The position numbers were made by a program, and so were the translations under genes. From positions 1 through 18,117 of the forward strand of contig JADGOA010000027.1 of assembly GCA_017883215.1 (NCBI GenBank): a stretch of 18,117 bases of DNA, given 5' to 3'. This document shows positions 7,328 to 13,747 of the stretch, piece by piece (position 1 is the stretch's first letter; the number at the start of each line of letters is the position of its first letter). The DNA comes from Thermoanaerobaculia bacterium. GTDB lineage: Bacteria > Acidobacteriota > Thermoanaerobaculia > Gp7-AA8. The notes beneath the pieces were generated by a model that was not told the DNA's origin, made no database searches, and was given only the letters and a program-made list of their open reading frames with translations.

Positions 7328-8494
7328 ATGAACGATCCGCTTCTGCGCTTTCGCGAACGCTTTCCAATTCTTCGCTCGACGAAGTACCTGGTCTCGCACT
7401 CCCTCGGGGCCATGCCCGAGGCCGCGCGCGACGCGCTGGCTGAATACGCAGACGTCTGGGCCACGCGCGGCGTGCGGGCGTGGGAAGAGGCGTGGTGGAC
7501 GATGTCGGCCGACGTCGGCGACCTCATCGCGCCGATCATCGGCGCCGCGGCCGGATCGGTAGTCATGCTGCCGAACGTGACGACCGCTCAGGCGGTCATC
7601 CTCTCTTCGTTCGACTACACGGCGCCTCGCAATCGTGTGGTCATGGTCGACGGGGAGTTCCCATCGGTCCGTTACGTCTACGAAGGGCTGGCGCGCCGTC
7701 TCGGCGCCGAGATCGTGACCATTCCGCACGACGGAAGCGGACTGGGGGTCGACCTCGAGCGTTTGCTCGCCGCCATCGACGAGCGGACGCGCCTCGTGCC
7801 GATCTCGCACGTGCTGTTCGAATCTTCGTTCAAGAACGACGTCGCGGCGATCGCGCGCCGCTGCCGCGAAGTGGGCGCGACGCTCATCCTCGACGTGTTC
7901 CAGTCGGCCGGCATCACGCCGGTCGATGTGCGCGGGTGGGACGTGCCGATCGCCGTCGGCGGCGTCCTGAAGTGGCTCTGCGGCGGCCCGGGCGGCGGGT
8001 TTCTCTACGTCGAGCCGTCGCTCCGCCCGAAACTTCATCCGGCTTTCACTGGATGGATGGCGCACTCCGACCCGTTCGAGTTCGCCCCTCCGCCGATCCG
8101 TCATCGCGACGATCCGATGCGCTTTGCTCTCGGCACCCCCGCGGTACCAGCCCTGTATGCCGCACGGGAGGGTTCGAAGATCGTCGCCGAGGCGGGGCTC
8201 GACGCCATCCGGGAGAAGTCGCTGAGGCAGACGAGGAGGTTGATCGCGTTCGCCGAATCGCACGGATTCACCTTGCGAACACCTCGCGACGACGATCAGC
8301 GCGGCGGGACCGTCTGCATGCAGATGCCGCATTCGCACGAGACCGCCACGACGCTCAATTCGATCGGCGTTCTCTGCGACTGGCGTCCGAACGCCGGCAT
8401 CCGCCTCTCGCCGCACTTCTACACCACGGACGACGAGATCTCGGTGGCGCTCGATGTGATCGACGACGTTGTGGCGCGAAGTGTCGCGACGTAG
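7328..8494 (+). CDS. Kynureninase-like PLP enzyme (aminotransferase class V fold)
   Basis: A 388-aa fold-type I PLP enzyme. The N-terminal YLVSHSLGAMPEAARDAL followed by a W-rich stretch resembles the SLGxMP region of kynureninases; later come LPNVTTAQAVILSSF, FPSVRYVYEGLARRLG, the cofactor Asp189 in ILDVFQSAG and the probable Schiff-base lysine K215 in GGVLKWLCGGPGGGFLYV. True kynureninases usually have YKYLNGGPG-type sequence and a DLAHS motif, so this is a relative rather than a clear KynU; no kynurenine-pathway gene is nearby. It could act on another amino acid (beta-lyase, desulfurase or transaminase). The start is ATG 7328 without an obvious Shine-Dalgarno, 36 bp after DUF4126. The last base of its TAG stop is the first base of a palindromic element. 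Confidence 0.85.
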   Translation: MNDPLLRFRERFPILRSTKYLVSHSLGAMPEAARDALAEYADVWATRGVRAWEEAWWTMSADVGDLIAPIIGAAAGSVVMLPNVTTAQAVILSSFDYTAPRNRVVMVDGEFPSVRYVYEGLARRLGAEIVTIPHDGSGLGVDLERLLAAIDERTRLVPISHVLFESSFKNDVAAIARRCREVGATLILDVFQSAGITPVDVRGWDVPIAVGGVLKWLCGGPGGGFLYVEPSLRPKLHPAFTGWMAHSDPFEFAPPPIRHRDDPMRFALGTPAVPALYAAREGSKIVAEAGLDAIREKSLRQTRRLIAFAESHGFTLRTPRDDDQRGGTVCMQMPHSHETATTLNSIGVLCDWRPNAGIRLSPHFYTTDDEISVALDVIDDVVARSVAT

Positions 8495-8605
8495 GAGTGC
8501 GGACGTCCTCGTCCGCATCGATCGGACGTGTGTCCGATCGTTCTCACCGGTAACCACCACCGGACGGGGACGTCCGGCGGCTGCGGACGAGGACGTCCGC
8601 ACTCC
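8494..8605. repeat. GGAGTGCGG palindromic element, long copy 2
   Basis: A 112-bp element with the same outer 20-bp ends and the same orientation as 6595-6709; the middle has diverged (a GATCGGACG..CGTCCGATC inner stem is still recognisable). Its first G is the last base of the kynureninase-like stop codon. The SEC-C gene begins 26 bp beyond it. Confidence 0.85.
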
Positions 8606-8631
8606 AGTCCCGATCACGGTACGATGTCGCC

Positions 8632-8814
8632 ATGGCCAAGCGGGTGGATCGGTTCTCGGAAGTTCTCCTCAGCGTGCTGACGAAGATCTTCGGTCCCACT
8701 CTGCGACGACAGACCGCCAGCAACAAGAACGCGCCGTGCCCCTGCGGCAGCGGTATCAAATACAAGCGCTGCTGCCTTCCAAAAGAGCAGGCGCGGCCGG
8801 CGCGGCCGCGCTGA
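8632..8814 (+). CDS. SEC-C motif small zinc-binding protein
   Basis: A 60-aa basic protein. Residues 36-48 (CPCGSGIKYKRCC) are the SEC-C zinc motif (C36, C38, C47, C48), first known from the SecA C-terminus where it binds SecB and ribosomes, and also found in many small stand-alone proteins. The N-terminal 30 residues are an amphipathic basic helix and the tail is Pro/Arg-rich. A nucleic-acid- or ribosome-associated role is plausible, but the function of this stand-alone form is unknown. The start ATG 8632 has no strong Shine-Dalgarno. It ends 4 nt before a long palindrome. Confidence 0.75.
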   Translation: MAKRVDRFSEVLLSVLTKIFGPTLRRQTASNKNAPCPCGSGIKYKRCCLPKEQARPARPR

Positions 8815-8818
8815 CCGT

Positions 8819-8900
8819 AGCGAGTAGCGAGTAGCGAGAGGGGGAGACGAACACGGGGGCGCCCCGCTACTCGCTTCCTACTCGCTACTCGCTACTCGCT
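8819..8900. repeat. Palindrome made of GTAGCGA tandem units
   Basis: The arm AGCGAGTAGCGAGTAGCGAG (8819-8838) is exactly complemented by 8881-8900, and each arm is itself a 7-bp tandem repeat (GTAGCGA). The spacer holds a further CTACTCGCTTCC copy and a small GGGGGCGCCCC dyad. It could form a hairpin with register slippage. It lies between the SEC-C and hemerythrin genes and may end the SEC-C transcript. Confidence 0.85.
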
Positions 8901-8954
8901 GCCGTATGACAACGGTCATGCCCCTCCTGGCCGCTCGGGCATAACTTCGGATCC

Positions 8955-9617
8955 ATGAGACTCATCGAAGAGCTCGAGCGCGAGCACGCGCGCATCGACC
9001 GTGTCGTCGGATCGATGCGCACCTGGGCTGACCGCGCTGTCGCCGGCGACGCACCCGCCGCGGATGGCGGAAAGTTCATGCGGTTCTTCGAGGTCTATGC
9101 GGGCGGTCTGCACCACGAACGCGAGGAGACCGTCCTCTTTCCGACCACCTGGAACGACCTCGGCCTCAAAGCCGACACCCCGCCGATCGTCGTCTGTATC
9201 GACGACCATCACGAGCTCGCCGCCCTGCTCCAGTGCATGAAATCGCTCCTCGAGAAGAAGGCCCTCGCCACTGCCGAGCTGAGGGAAGTGCAGCAACTCG
9301 CCATCCGCTATTCGCACATCCTCTGGGCACACATGGACGCCGAGAATTCAGTCTTGTTCCCAGAGATCGAGCTTCGCCTCCGCCACGCGGGGATTCGCGA
9401 GCTTCCCTCCCGCCCGATGACCGCGGACGAGGAGTCCGCAGCAGCCCTGGGCGATCTGCTCATCGAGCGCTATCCGCCTTCCGATGACGGGACAATCGTC
9501 CGCGGCGAAGGTTGCGCGATGTGCCCGGCCTATCTGGCGGCGTGCTCCGGGATCGAGCGCGAGTGGTGGAACGAGTGGGAGTGGGAGGAGCTCGACGAGC
9601 ACGTCGCGGCGTCGTAG
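8955..9617 (+). CDS. Hemerythrin-domain protein with Cys-containing tail
   Basis: A 220-aa protein. Residues 1 to about 140 fit a hemerythrin four-helix bundle carrying a di-iron site: H11, H53/H54 with E57 (HHERE), H85/H86 (DDHHEL) and a C-terminal HxxxxHxxxE pattern H121, H126, E130 (SHILWAHMDAEN). Such proteins bind O2 or NO or take part in iron/redox sensing. The family is usually about 130-190 aa; here residues 141-220 form an extra acidic tail with C187-x2-C190 and C197 (EGCAMCPAYLAACSG) and a Trp-rich end (EWWNEWEWEE). The tail could bind a second metal or form a disulfide switch; that is inference. The start ATG 8955 (MRLIEELEREH) gives the normal position of the first His ligand. It is a single gene between palindromes. 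Confidence 0.87.
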   Translation: MRLIEELEREHARIDRVVGSMRTWADRAVAGDAPAADGGKFMRFFEVYAGGLHHEREETVLFPTTWNDLGLKADTPPIVVCIDDHHELAALLQCMKSLLEKKALATAELREVQQLAIRYSHILWAHMDAENSVLFPEIELRLRHAGIRELPSRPMTADEESAAALGDLLIERYPPSDDGTIVRGEGCAMCPAYLAACSGIEREWWNEWEWEELDEHVAAS

Positions 9618-9628
9618 GGGGGACGGGA

Positions 9629-9675
9629 GTTGCTCAGTTGCTTAGTTGCAGCTGTGGCGGGAGCAACTGAGTAAC
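9629..9675. repeat. Hairpin, 14-bp stem, after the hemerythrin gene
   Basis: GTTGCTCAGTTGCT (9629-9642) pairs with AGCAACTGAGTAAC (9662-9675) with one mismatch and a 19-nt loop. It lies between the convergent ends of the hemerythrin gene and the small minus-strand ORF, so it could be a bidirectional terminator. Confidence 0.65.
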
Positions 9676-9690
9676 GGGCGGGGCGGCGGA

Positions 9691-9984
9691 TCACCCCTCA
9701 GTGCCGGTCTTCGGGCGCGCCACCACCAGATCGGGACAGCGGTCGGACGCGAACAAACCGTCACGCAAGCAGTGGTCGCGTTGCTCGGCAATGGCCCCGC
9801 GGGCGAGCATCAGTAACTCCTGCCGGTCCTGGTTGCTCGCGATGAACACGGCCGCAACCACGCCTGTCGCCGTCAACGCGCCGGCGCGATCGAGCAACAG
9901 ACGCGCGATCCGGTTGACCGGATTCTCGCACGCGCACATGAGGCAGATGCCCGCTTGTTCGGAGAGCGAAAGTTGTTCTTCCAC
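9691..9984 (-). CDS. Hypothetical protein with CxxCxC motif
   Basis: A 97-aa protein that I do not recognise. It is preferred over the opposite-strand frame because it has normal composition and strong G/C at third positions. The N-terminus has a C14-x2-C17-x-C19 cluster (ICLMCACENP), followed by a helix with many small hydrophobics (LTATGVVAAVFIASN) and a charged C-terminal half with further Cys (DHCLRDGLFASDRCPD). No signal peptide is evident. The Cys cluster could hold a metal, but a fourth ligand nearby is not obvious. The start is GTG 9984; the frame is open further upstream without a better start. It is convergent with the hemerythrin gene and divergent from the FabH-like gene. Confidence 0.5.
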   Translation of the reverse strand: MEEQLSLSEQAGICLMCACENPVNRIARLLLDRAGALTATGVVAAVFIASNQDRQELLMLARGAIAEQRDHCLRDGLFASDRCPDLVVARPKTGTEG

Positions 9985-10204
9985 GACACCATATTCGCCC
10001 CCAGCTCGGGAATCAGCCGTATTGACTAGCGTTGATTCTGCGTGAATCGTCGCGTGGCAATTGTGACAAGTTGTGGAAGGTCGAGAAAGACCCCTTCAAC
10101 GTCACTGTCCGCTCACCGGCAGGATGGATACAATCCGGGGTTACGCTGAGTTCCCTCGGCACGAGAAGGGAATCGCCGCATTCGCGGCCATTCGACGATA
10201 CGAC

Positions 10205-11284
10205 ATGTTGCAGATCCGTTCCGTCATCGTAGGCACAGGCAGCAAGATCCCCGACATCCGGGTCGCGAACGACTACTTCCTCAAGCACGAGTTCCACGGC
10301 CCGGACCAGAAGAAGATCGGCAAGACGAACGAAGAAATCGTCAGTCAATTCGAGGCCATCACCGGCATTCGCGAGCGCCGCTACGTCCGCGACGACGAAG
10401 TCACCTCGGACATCGCTTTCGAAGCTGCGCGCAGCGCGATCGAGTCCTCCGGCATCGATCGCGAGCAGCTCGACTACATCATCGTCGCCCACAACTTCGG
10501 CGACGTTCGCAGCGGGAGCAATCGTTCCGACCTCGTGCCTGCGCTCGCCGCGCGCGTGAAGGCGAAGCTCGAAATTCGCAACCCGCGCACGGTTACGTTC
10601 GACCTGATCTTCGGCTGCCCGGGATGGCTTCAGGGCGTGATTCAGGCCGACTACATGATCCGCTCGGGCAACGTACAGCGGGTGATGGTCATCGGCGCCG
10701 ACACGCTTTCGCGCATCTCCGATCCGCACGACCGCGACAGCCTCATTTACGCCGACGGCGCCGGCGCGGTGATCCTCGAAGGACGGCGCACGCCGGAGGA
10801 AGTGGGAATGCTCTCGCACGCCGTCCGCTCGGACACGCTCGAGCATTCGGGAATGCTCTTCATGGGGCGCTCGAACAAGAACGAAGCGTTCCTCGAGTCG
10901 CTATTCCTGAAGATGGAGGGGCGCAAGCTCTACAAGTACGCGCTCAACACAGTGGCCGTAGCGATGAAGGAAGCGCTCGAACGCGCCGGAGTCGATCTGC
11001 GCGAGGTCAAAAAGGTCCTGATCCACCAGGCCAACGGCAAGATGGACGAGGCCATTCTCGCCGCGTTGTACCATCTGTGCGGCGCAGGCACTCCGCCGCC
11101 GGGCGTCATGCCGATGACCATCTCGTGGCTCGGCAACAGCTCCGTGGCGACCATCCCGACGCTGCTCGATTTGATGTGCAAGGGCGAGATGCCGGAGCAC
11201 GCTCTCAAGGCCGGCGACAACGTGATCTTCGCCTCCGTCGGCGCGGGGATGAACATCAACGCCGTGGTCTATCGGTGGGCGTGA
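10205..11284 (+). CDS. Beta-ketoacyl-ACP synthase III-like protein (FabH family)
   Basis: A 359-aa thiolase-fold condensing enzyme. The ketosynthase-III catalytic triad is intact: C138 (FDLIFGCPGWLQG), H274 (LIHQANGK) and N311 (SWLGNSS). Also visible are ITGIRERRYV and the GADTLSRISDPHDRDSLIYADGAGAV region. It is longer than housekeeping FabH (about 320 aa) and has an insertion around residues 28-45 and a DYIIVAHNFGDVR segment; the pattern resembles the 3-oxoacyl-ACP synthase III proteins of Bacteroidota as I remember them. It could start fatty-acid synthesis or make a special acyl product. No acyl carrier, FabD or FabG gene is adjacent. The start is ATG 10205, which puts SVIVGTG at the usual N-terminal position; the open frame to 10073 is not protein-like. 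Confidence 0.9.
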   Translation: MLQIRSVIVGTGSKIPDIRVANDYFLKHEFHGPDQKKIGKTNEEIVSQFEAITGIRERRYVRDDEVTSDIAFEAARSAIESSGIDREQLDYIIVAHNFGDVRSGSNRSDLVPALAARVKAKLEIRNPRTVTFDLIFGCPGWLQGVIQADYMIRSGNVQRVMVIGADTLSRISDPHDRDSLIYADGAGAVILEGRRTPEEVGMLSHAVRSDTLEHSGMLFMGRSNKNEAFLESLFLKMEGRKLYKYALNTVAVAMKEALERAGVDLREVKKVLIHQANGKMDEAILAALYHLCGAGTPPPGVMPMTISWLGNSSVATIPTLLDLMCKGEMPEHALKAGDNVIFASVGAGMNINAVVYRWA

Positions 11285-11297
11285 TGGTTCGGACCGC

Positions 11298-11373
11298 AGA
11301 CCGCAGACCGCGGTCCGCAGTAGACCTTGACGGGAGACTGTGACGGGAGACTGCGGTCCGCGGTCTGCGGTCT
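11298..11373. repeat. Palindrome (23-nt arms) containing a 13-bp tandem repeat
   Basis: AGACCGCAGACCGCGG.. (11298-11320) is complemented by 11351-11373 at 22 of 23 positions. The spacer is mostly two perfect copies of TGACGGGAGACTG (11328-11340 and 11341-11353). It lies between the convergent FabH-like and PilZ genes and reaches into the PilZ stop region, so it may serve as a bidirectional terminator. Confidence 0.8.
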
Positions 11374-11677
11374 ACGCAAACAGGCTCTTCAGACGCTCGG
11401 TCGACTGCCAGTCTGCAGCGACGATCGCCAGACCGCTCTGGAACAGCCTGTCCCGCGGCATCGTGCGGACCACCTCGCAATCAAGCTTCATCGGCCCGAG
11501 ATCGGAGAGCACTTCCACACGGCAGAAGGCGCCAGGAGACGGCAGCGGCGTCTGGTGCACGATGCGAATGCCGCCGAGGGATCCGTCCACCAGATAGACG
11601 CGCGCATCGCCGACGGCCCCGCGAAGCGGCTGGCGCAGGGTGACGCGCCGGAAGCGACGGCGTTCGGTCGTAGGCAT
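11372..11677 (-). CDS. PilZ domain protein
   Basis: A 101-aa single-domain protein. It has the two PilZ c-di-GMP motifs: an N-terminal arginine cluster (ERRRFRRV, residues 5-12, RxxxR-type) and a D-x-S-x-x-G motif in LVDGSLGGIRI. The remaining strands (FCRVEVL, LDCEVVRT, FQSGLAIV) fit the PilZ beta-barrel. It probably senses cyclic di-GMP and transmits the signal by protein contact, for example to motility, exopolysaccharide or regulatory partners; none is encoded nearby. The start is ATG 11677 (MPTTERRRF); the TTG at 11719 is less likely. No strong Shine-Dalgarno is visible. It lies just downstream of the DUF6328 gene on the same strand, with a hairpin between them. Confidence 0.85.
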   Translation of the reverse strand: MPTTERRRFRRVTLRQPLRGAVGDARVYLVDGSLGGIRIVHQTPLPSPGAFCRVEVLSDLGPMKLDCEVVRTMPRDRLFQSGLAIVAADWQSTERLKSLFA

Positions 11678-11741
11678 AGCTGAAGATAACAGTGTAGCCG
11701 CTGCTGGCCGGCCTCGCAAAAGGGCCAGCCGTCGGGAGTGC

Positions 11742-11779
11742 TGAGTACTGAGTGGCCTCTGCTCGCTACTCAGTACTCA
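11742..11779. repeat. 12-bp-stem hairpin spanning the DUF6328 stop codon
   Basis: TGAGTACTGAGT (11742-11753) is perfectly complemented by ACTCAGTACTCA (11768-11779), with a 14-nt loop. The TGA stop of the minus-strand DUF6328 gene occupies 11777-11779, inside the arm, so the coding sequence runs into the repeat. It is plausible as a terminator for that gene. Confidence 0.75.
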
Positions 11780-12283
11780 TTCTGCCTCATGCCTCATCCG
11801 CGTGCTCTTGTACATTGGCGGATAAACGAACCAGAGACCGCCGAACAACAGCAGCAGGGCGGCGGAGACGACGCCGGCCGCCAAGTCGTCGTGCCAGACG
11901 ACGGTCGTCACAAGAAAAACGTCGGTGCAGATCCCGATTGCCAGCGGCGGCATCGCGGCGAGCAGAAGCCACGACGCAGCGCGCACGAAACGTTCGCTGG
12001 CCCGGCGCGGCACGATCTGCCGATGCAGCGCCGCCGGAGTCATGACCAGTGCGATAGAGATCACGACCAGAACGATCGAAGCGATGTGGAGCTTCTGCTG
12101 ACTCGCTGTGAGTTTCTCGGCGAAGCTCGAGTTGAACACCGCGATCATCTGAAAACCGAAGAGCGCCTGGAGGCCGGGAAGAACCATTCGGCATTCGCCG
12201 AGAAGGTGGCCGACGGCATCAGACGTGGCGAGCGACTCATCGCTTCGTGCAGATTGCATGAACGGATGAGTTGAAAGATTCAT
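11777..12283 (-). CDS. DUF6328 family membrane protein
   Basis: A 168-aa inner-membrane protein with four predicted helices (about 34-52, 66-84, 101-126, 133-154). The first helix region VLPGLQALFGFQMIAVFNSS and the following ALVMTPAALHRQ are what I recognise as the DUF6328 signature. No function is established. The start is ATG 12283 with GAGGA five nt upstream on the coding strand (TCCTC at 12289-12293). It is divergent from the NRAMP-like transporter operon, with 141 bp between the start codons, so the two could share a control region. Its last codons lie in a hairpin. Confidence 0.85.
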   Translation of the reverse strand: MNLSTHPFMQSARSDESLATSDAVGHLLGECRMVLPGLQALFGFQMIAVFNSSFAEKLTASQQKLHIASIVLVVISIALVMTPAALHRQIVPRRASERFVRAASWLLLAAMPPLAIGICTDVFLVTTVVWHDDLAAGVVSAALLLLFGGLWFVYPPMYKSTRMRHEAE

Positions 12284-12335
12284 GCCGTTCCTCGATCACG
12301 GACCGCTCCATCACCGAAACCCGACACGCGTTTGA

Positions 12336-12365
12336 TTGACGCGGTTCTCGCCGGTCTGCTACAAG
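12336..12365 (+). promoter_or_regulatory. Candidate sigma-70-type promoter of the transporter operon
   Basis: TTGACG (12336-12341) and TACAAG (12360-12365) are 18 bp apart. This would give a leader of roughly 50 nt before the GTG at 12425, too short for a full Mg2+-sensing M-box riboswitch. This is a consensus-match guess only. Confidence 0.3.
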
Positions 12366-12412
12366 CCGATTCGCGTCCTCGCGTTGCGCAAGTCGGCCGG
12401 ATCCCCTTCCTC

Positions 12413-12416
12413 GGAG
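12413..12416 (+). promoter_or_regulatory. Shine-Dalgarno supporting the GTG start of the transporter
   Basis: GGAG lies 8 nt before GTG 12425. This supports the GTG rather than the TTG at 12332, which would add 31 residues of non-family sequence. Confidence 0.5.
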
Positions 12417-12424
12417 CCAGAACC

Positions 12425-13738
12425 GTGTACTGGATCAGCAAACTCTTCCACAAGCTCTCCCGCTTTCGAAGGCGGCTGCTGATCCTTCTCGCCGTGGTGG
12501 GGCCCGGCATCATCACGATGGTCGCGGACAACGACGCCGGGGGCATCTCAACGTACGCCGTGACCGGGTCGAAGTACGGGTTCAATCTGCTGTGGGTGTT
12601 CTTCATCCTCGTGCCGATGGCCTACTTCGTCCAGGAGATGACGGTGCGGCTGGGTGCCGTGACGAAGCGTGGTCACGCGGAGGCGATCTTCGACGGCTTC
12701 GGTCCGTTCTGGGGATGGTTCTCCATCGTCGACCTGGCCATCGTCAACTGGCTGACCCTGGTGACCGAGTACATCGGCATGACCGAGGCGATGAGCCTCT
12801 TCGGGATTCCGCCGGCGGTCACGTACGTGGCCGTGTCGCTGATCCTGATGGTCATCGTCATGACCGGCCGCTACTGGACATTCGAGAAGATGACGCTGTT
12901 CTTCTGCGTCTTCAACTTCGTCTACATTCCGGCTGCACTGTGGGCCATGAAGATGCCGTCGTCGCCGGGCTGGCGTTCGGTTGGGCGGGGCTTCTACAGC
13001 CCGTCGTTCCCGAGCGGCCTCACAGCGGACTTGCTTTTCGTGATCATGGCGAACATCGGCACGACGATCACCCCTTGGCAGATCTTCTTTCAGCAGAGCG
13101 CCGTCGTGGACAAGGGGATGGACGTCCACGACATCAAGTTTGGCAAGATCGACACGTTCGCCGGGTCGTTGTTCACGGGCCTGGTGGCGATCTTCATCAT
13201 CATCGCCACCGGGGCGGCGTTCTACTATCACTCGCCACAGATCGTCGTGGAGGACGCCAAGCAGACCGCGTCTGCGCTCTCGCCTCTCCTCCCGCACGGC
13301 CAGGGCGAATGGGCCCGCCGCCTCTTCGCCATCGGCCTGTTCGATGCCGGCTTCCTCGGCGCGCTCTGCATCTCCCTGTCGACGTCGTGGGCGGTCGGCG
13401 AGGTCTTCGGTTGGGCGCACTCGCTCAACCGCAGCGTGCGCGACGCTCCCTGGTTTTACGCGGTCTACCTATTGACTCTGATCTCTGCGGGCGCCATCGT
13501 GCTGATCCCGAACGCGCCGTTGATCGCGATCACAATGTTCGTGCAGGTGGTCGCGGTTACACTTCTTCCCGGTGCCCTGATGTTCCTCATCCTGCTGTTG
13601 AACGACAAACCGCTGATGGGCGATTACGTGAACACGCGTTGGCAGAACATCGCGAATTGGAGCATCACGATATTCGTGATCGTCATGTCGACGCTGTTCG
13701 GACTCTCCGTGCTGTTTCCCGGACTTCTCGGCGCATAA
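12425..13738 (+). CDS. NRAMP-fold divalent cation transporter with altered metal site
   Basis: A 437-aa polytopic membrane protein with a LeuT-like NRAMP fold (about 11 helices). Helix 1 has the family GPG (26-28) but the canonical DPGN is DAGG (D37-A-G-G40), keeping the Asp and losing the Asn. Helix 6 reads GTTITPWQIFFQQSAVVDKG, where the canonical MPH is T216-P217-W218, so the soft Met ligand and the His are gone. Loss of the Met is also a trait of NRAMP-related Mg2+ transporters (NRMT), so transport of Mg2+ or another hard cation is more likely than Mn2+/Fe2+; this is inference. Chosen start is GTG 12425. It is followed after 9 nt by an MgtE_N/CBS protein with a strong ribosome site, forming an operon. 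DUF6328 lies divergently upstream. Confidence 0.88.
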   Translation: MYWISKLFHKLSRFRRRLLILLAVVGPGIITMVADNDAGGISTYAVTGSKYGFNLLWVFFILVPMAYFVQEMTVRLGAVTKRGHAEAIFDGFGPFWGWFSIVDLAIVNWLTLVTEYIGMTEAMSLFGIPPAVTYVAVSLILMVIVMTGRYWTFEKMTLFFCVFNFVYIPAALWAMKMPSSPGWRSVGRGFYSPSFPSGLTADLLFVIMANIGTTITPWQIFFQQSAVVDKGMDVHDIKFGKIDTFAGSLFTGLVAIFIIIATGAAFYYHSPQIVVEDAKQTASALSPLLPHGQGEWARRLFAIGLFDAGFLGALCISLSTSWAVGEVFGWAHSLNRSVRDAPWFYAVYLLTLISAGAIVLIPNAPLIAITMFVQVVAVTLLPGALMFLILLLNDKPLMGDYVNTRWQNIANWSITIFVIVMSTLFGLSVLFPGLLGA

Positions 13739-13744
13739 GGAGGA
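13737..13744 (+). promoter_or_regulatory. Strong Shine-Dalgarno overlapping the transporter stop
   Basis: AAGGAGGA starts within the TAA stop (13736-13738) of the transporter gene and ends 3 nt before ATG 13748. It fixes the start of the regulatory gene and indicates coupled, high-level translation. Confidence 0.8.
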
Positions 13745-13747
13745 CGC

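Noticed and set aside
6595..8605. Composite-transposon idea: two same-orientation palindromes flanking DUF4126 and the kynureninase-like gene
   Set aside because: There is no transposase and the same repeat ends also occur at 6208 and 7292, so the flanking is better explained by a repeat common in gene gaps.
7310..8617. 435-aa minus-strand frame opposite the kynureninase-like gene
   Set aside because: It runs through a palindromic repeat at its N-terminus and is antisense to a conserved PLP enzyme.
12332..12424. TTG-initiated extension of the NRAMP-like transporter
   Set aside because: Rare start, no Shine-Dalgarno and non-family sequence; GTG 12425 has GGAG 8 nt upstream.
12284..12424. M-box Mg2+ riboswitch upstream of the transporter
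   Set aside because: The gap is only 141 bp and shared with a divergent gene; no extended conserved leader structure could be recognised.
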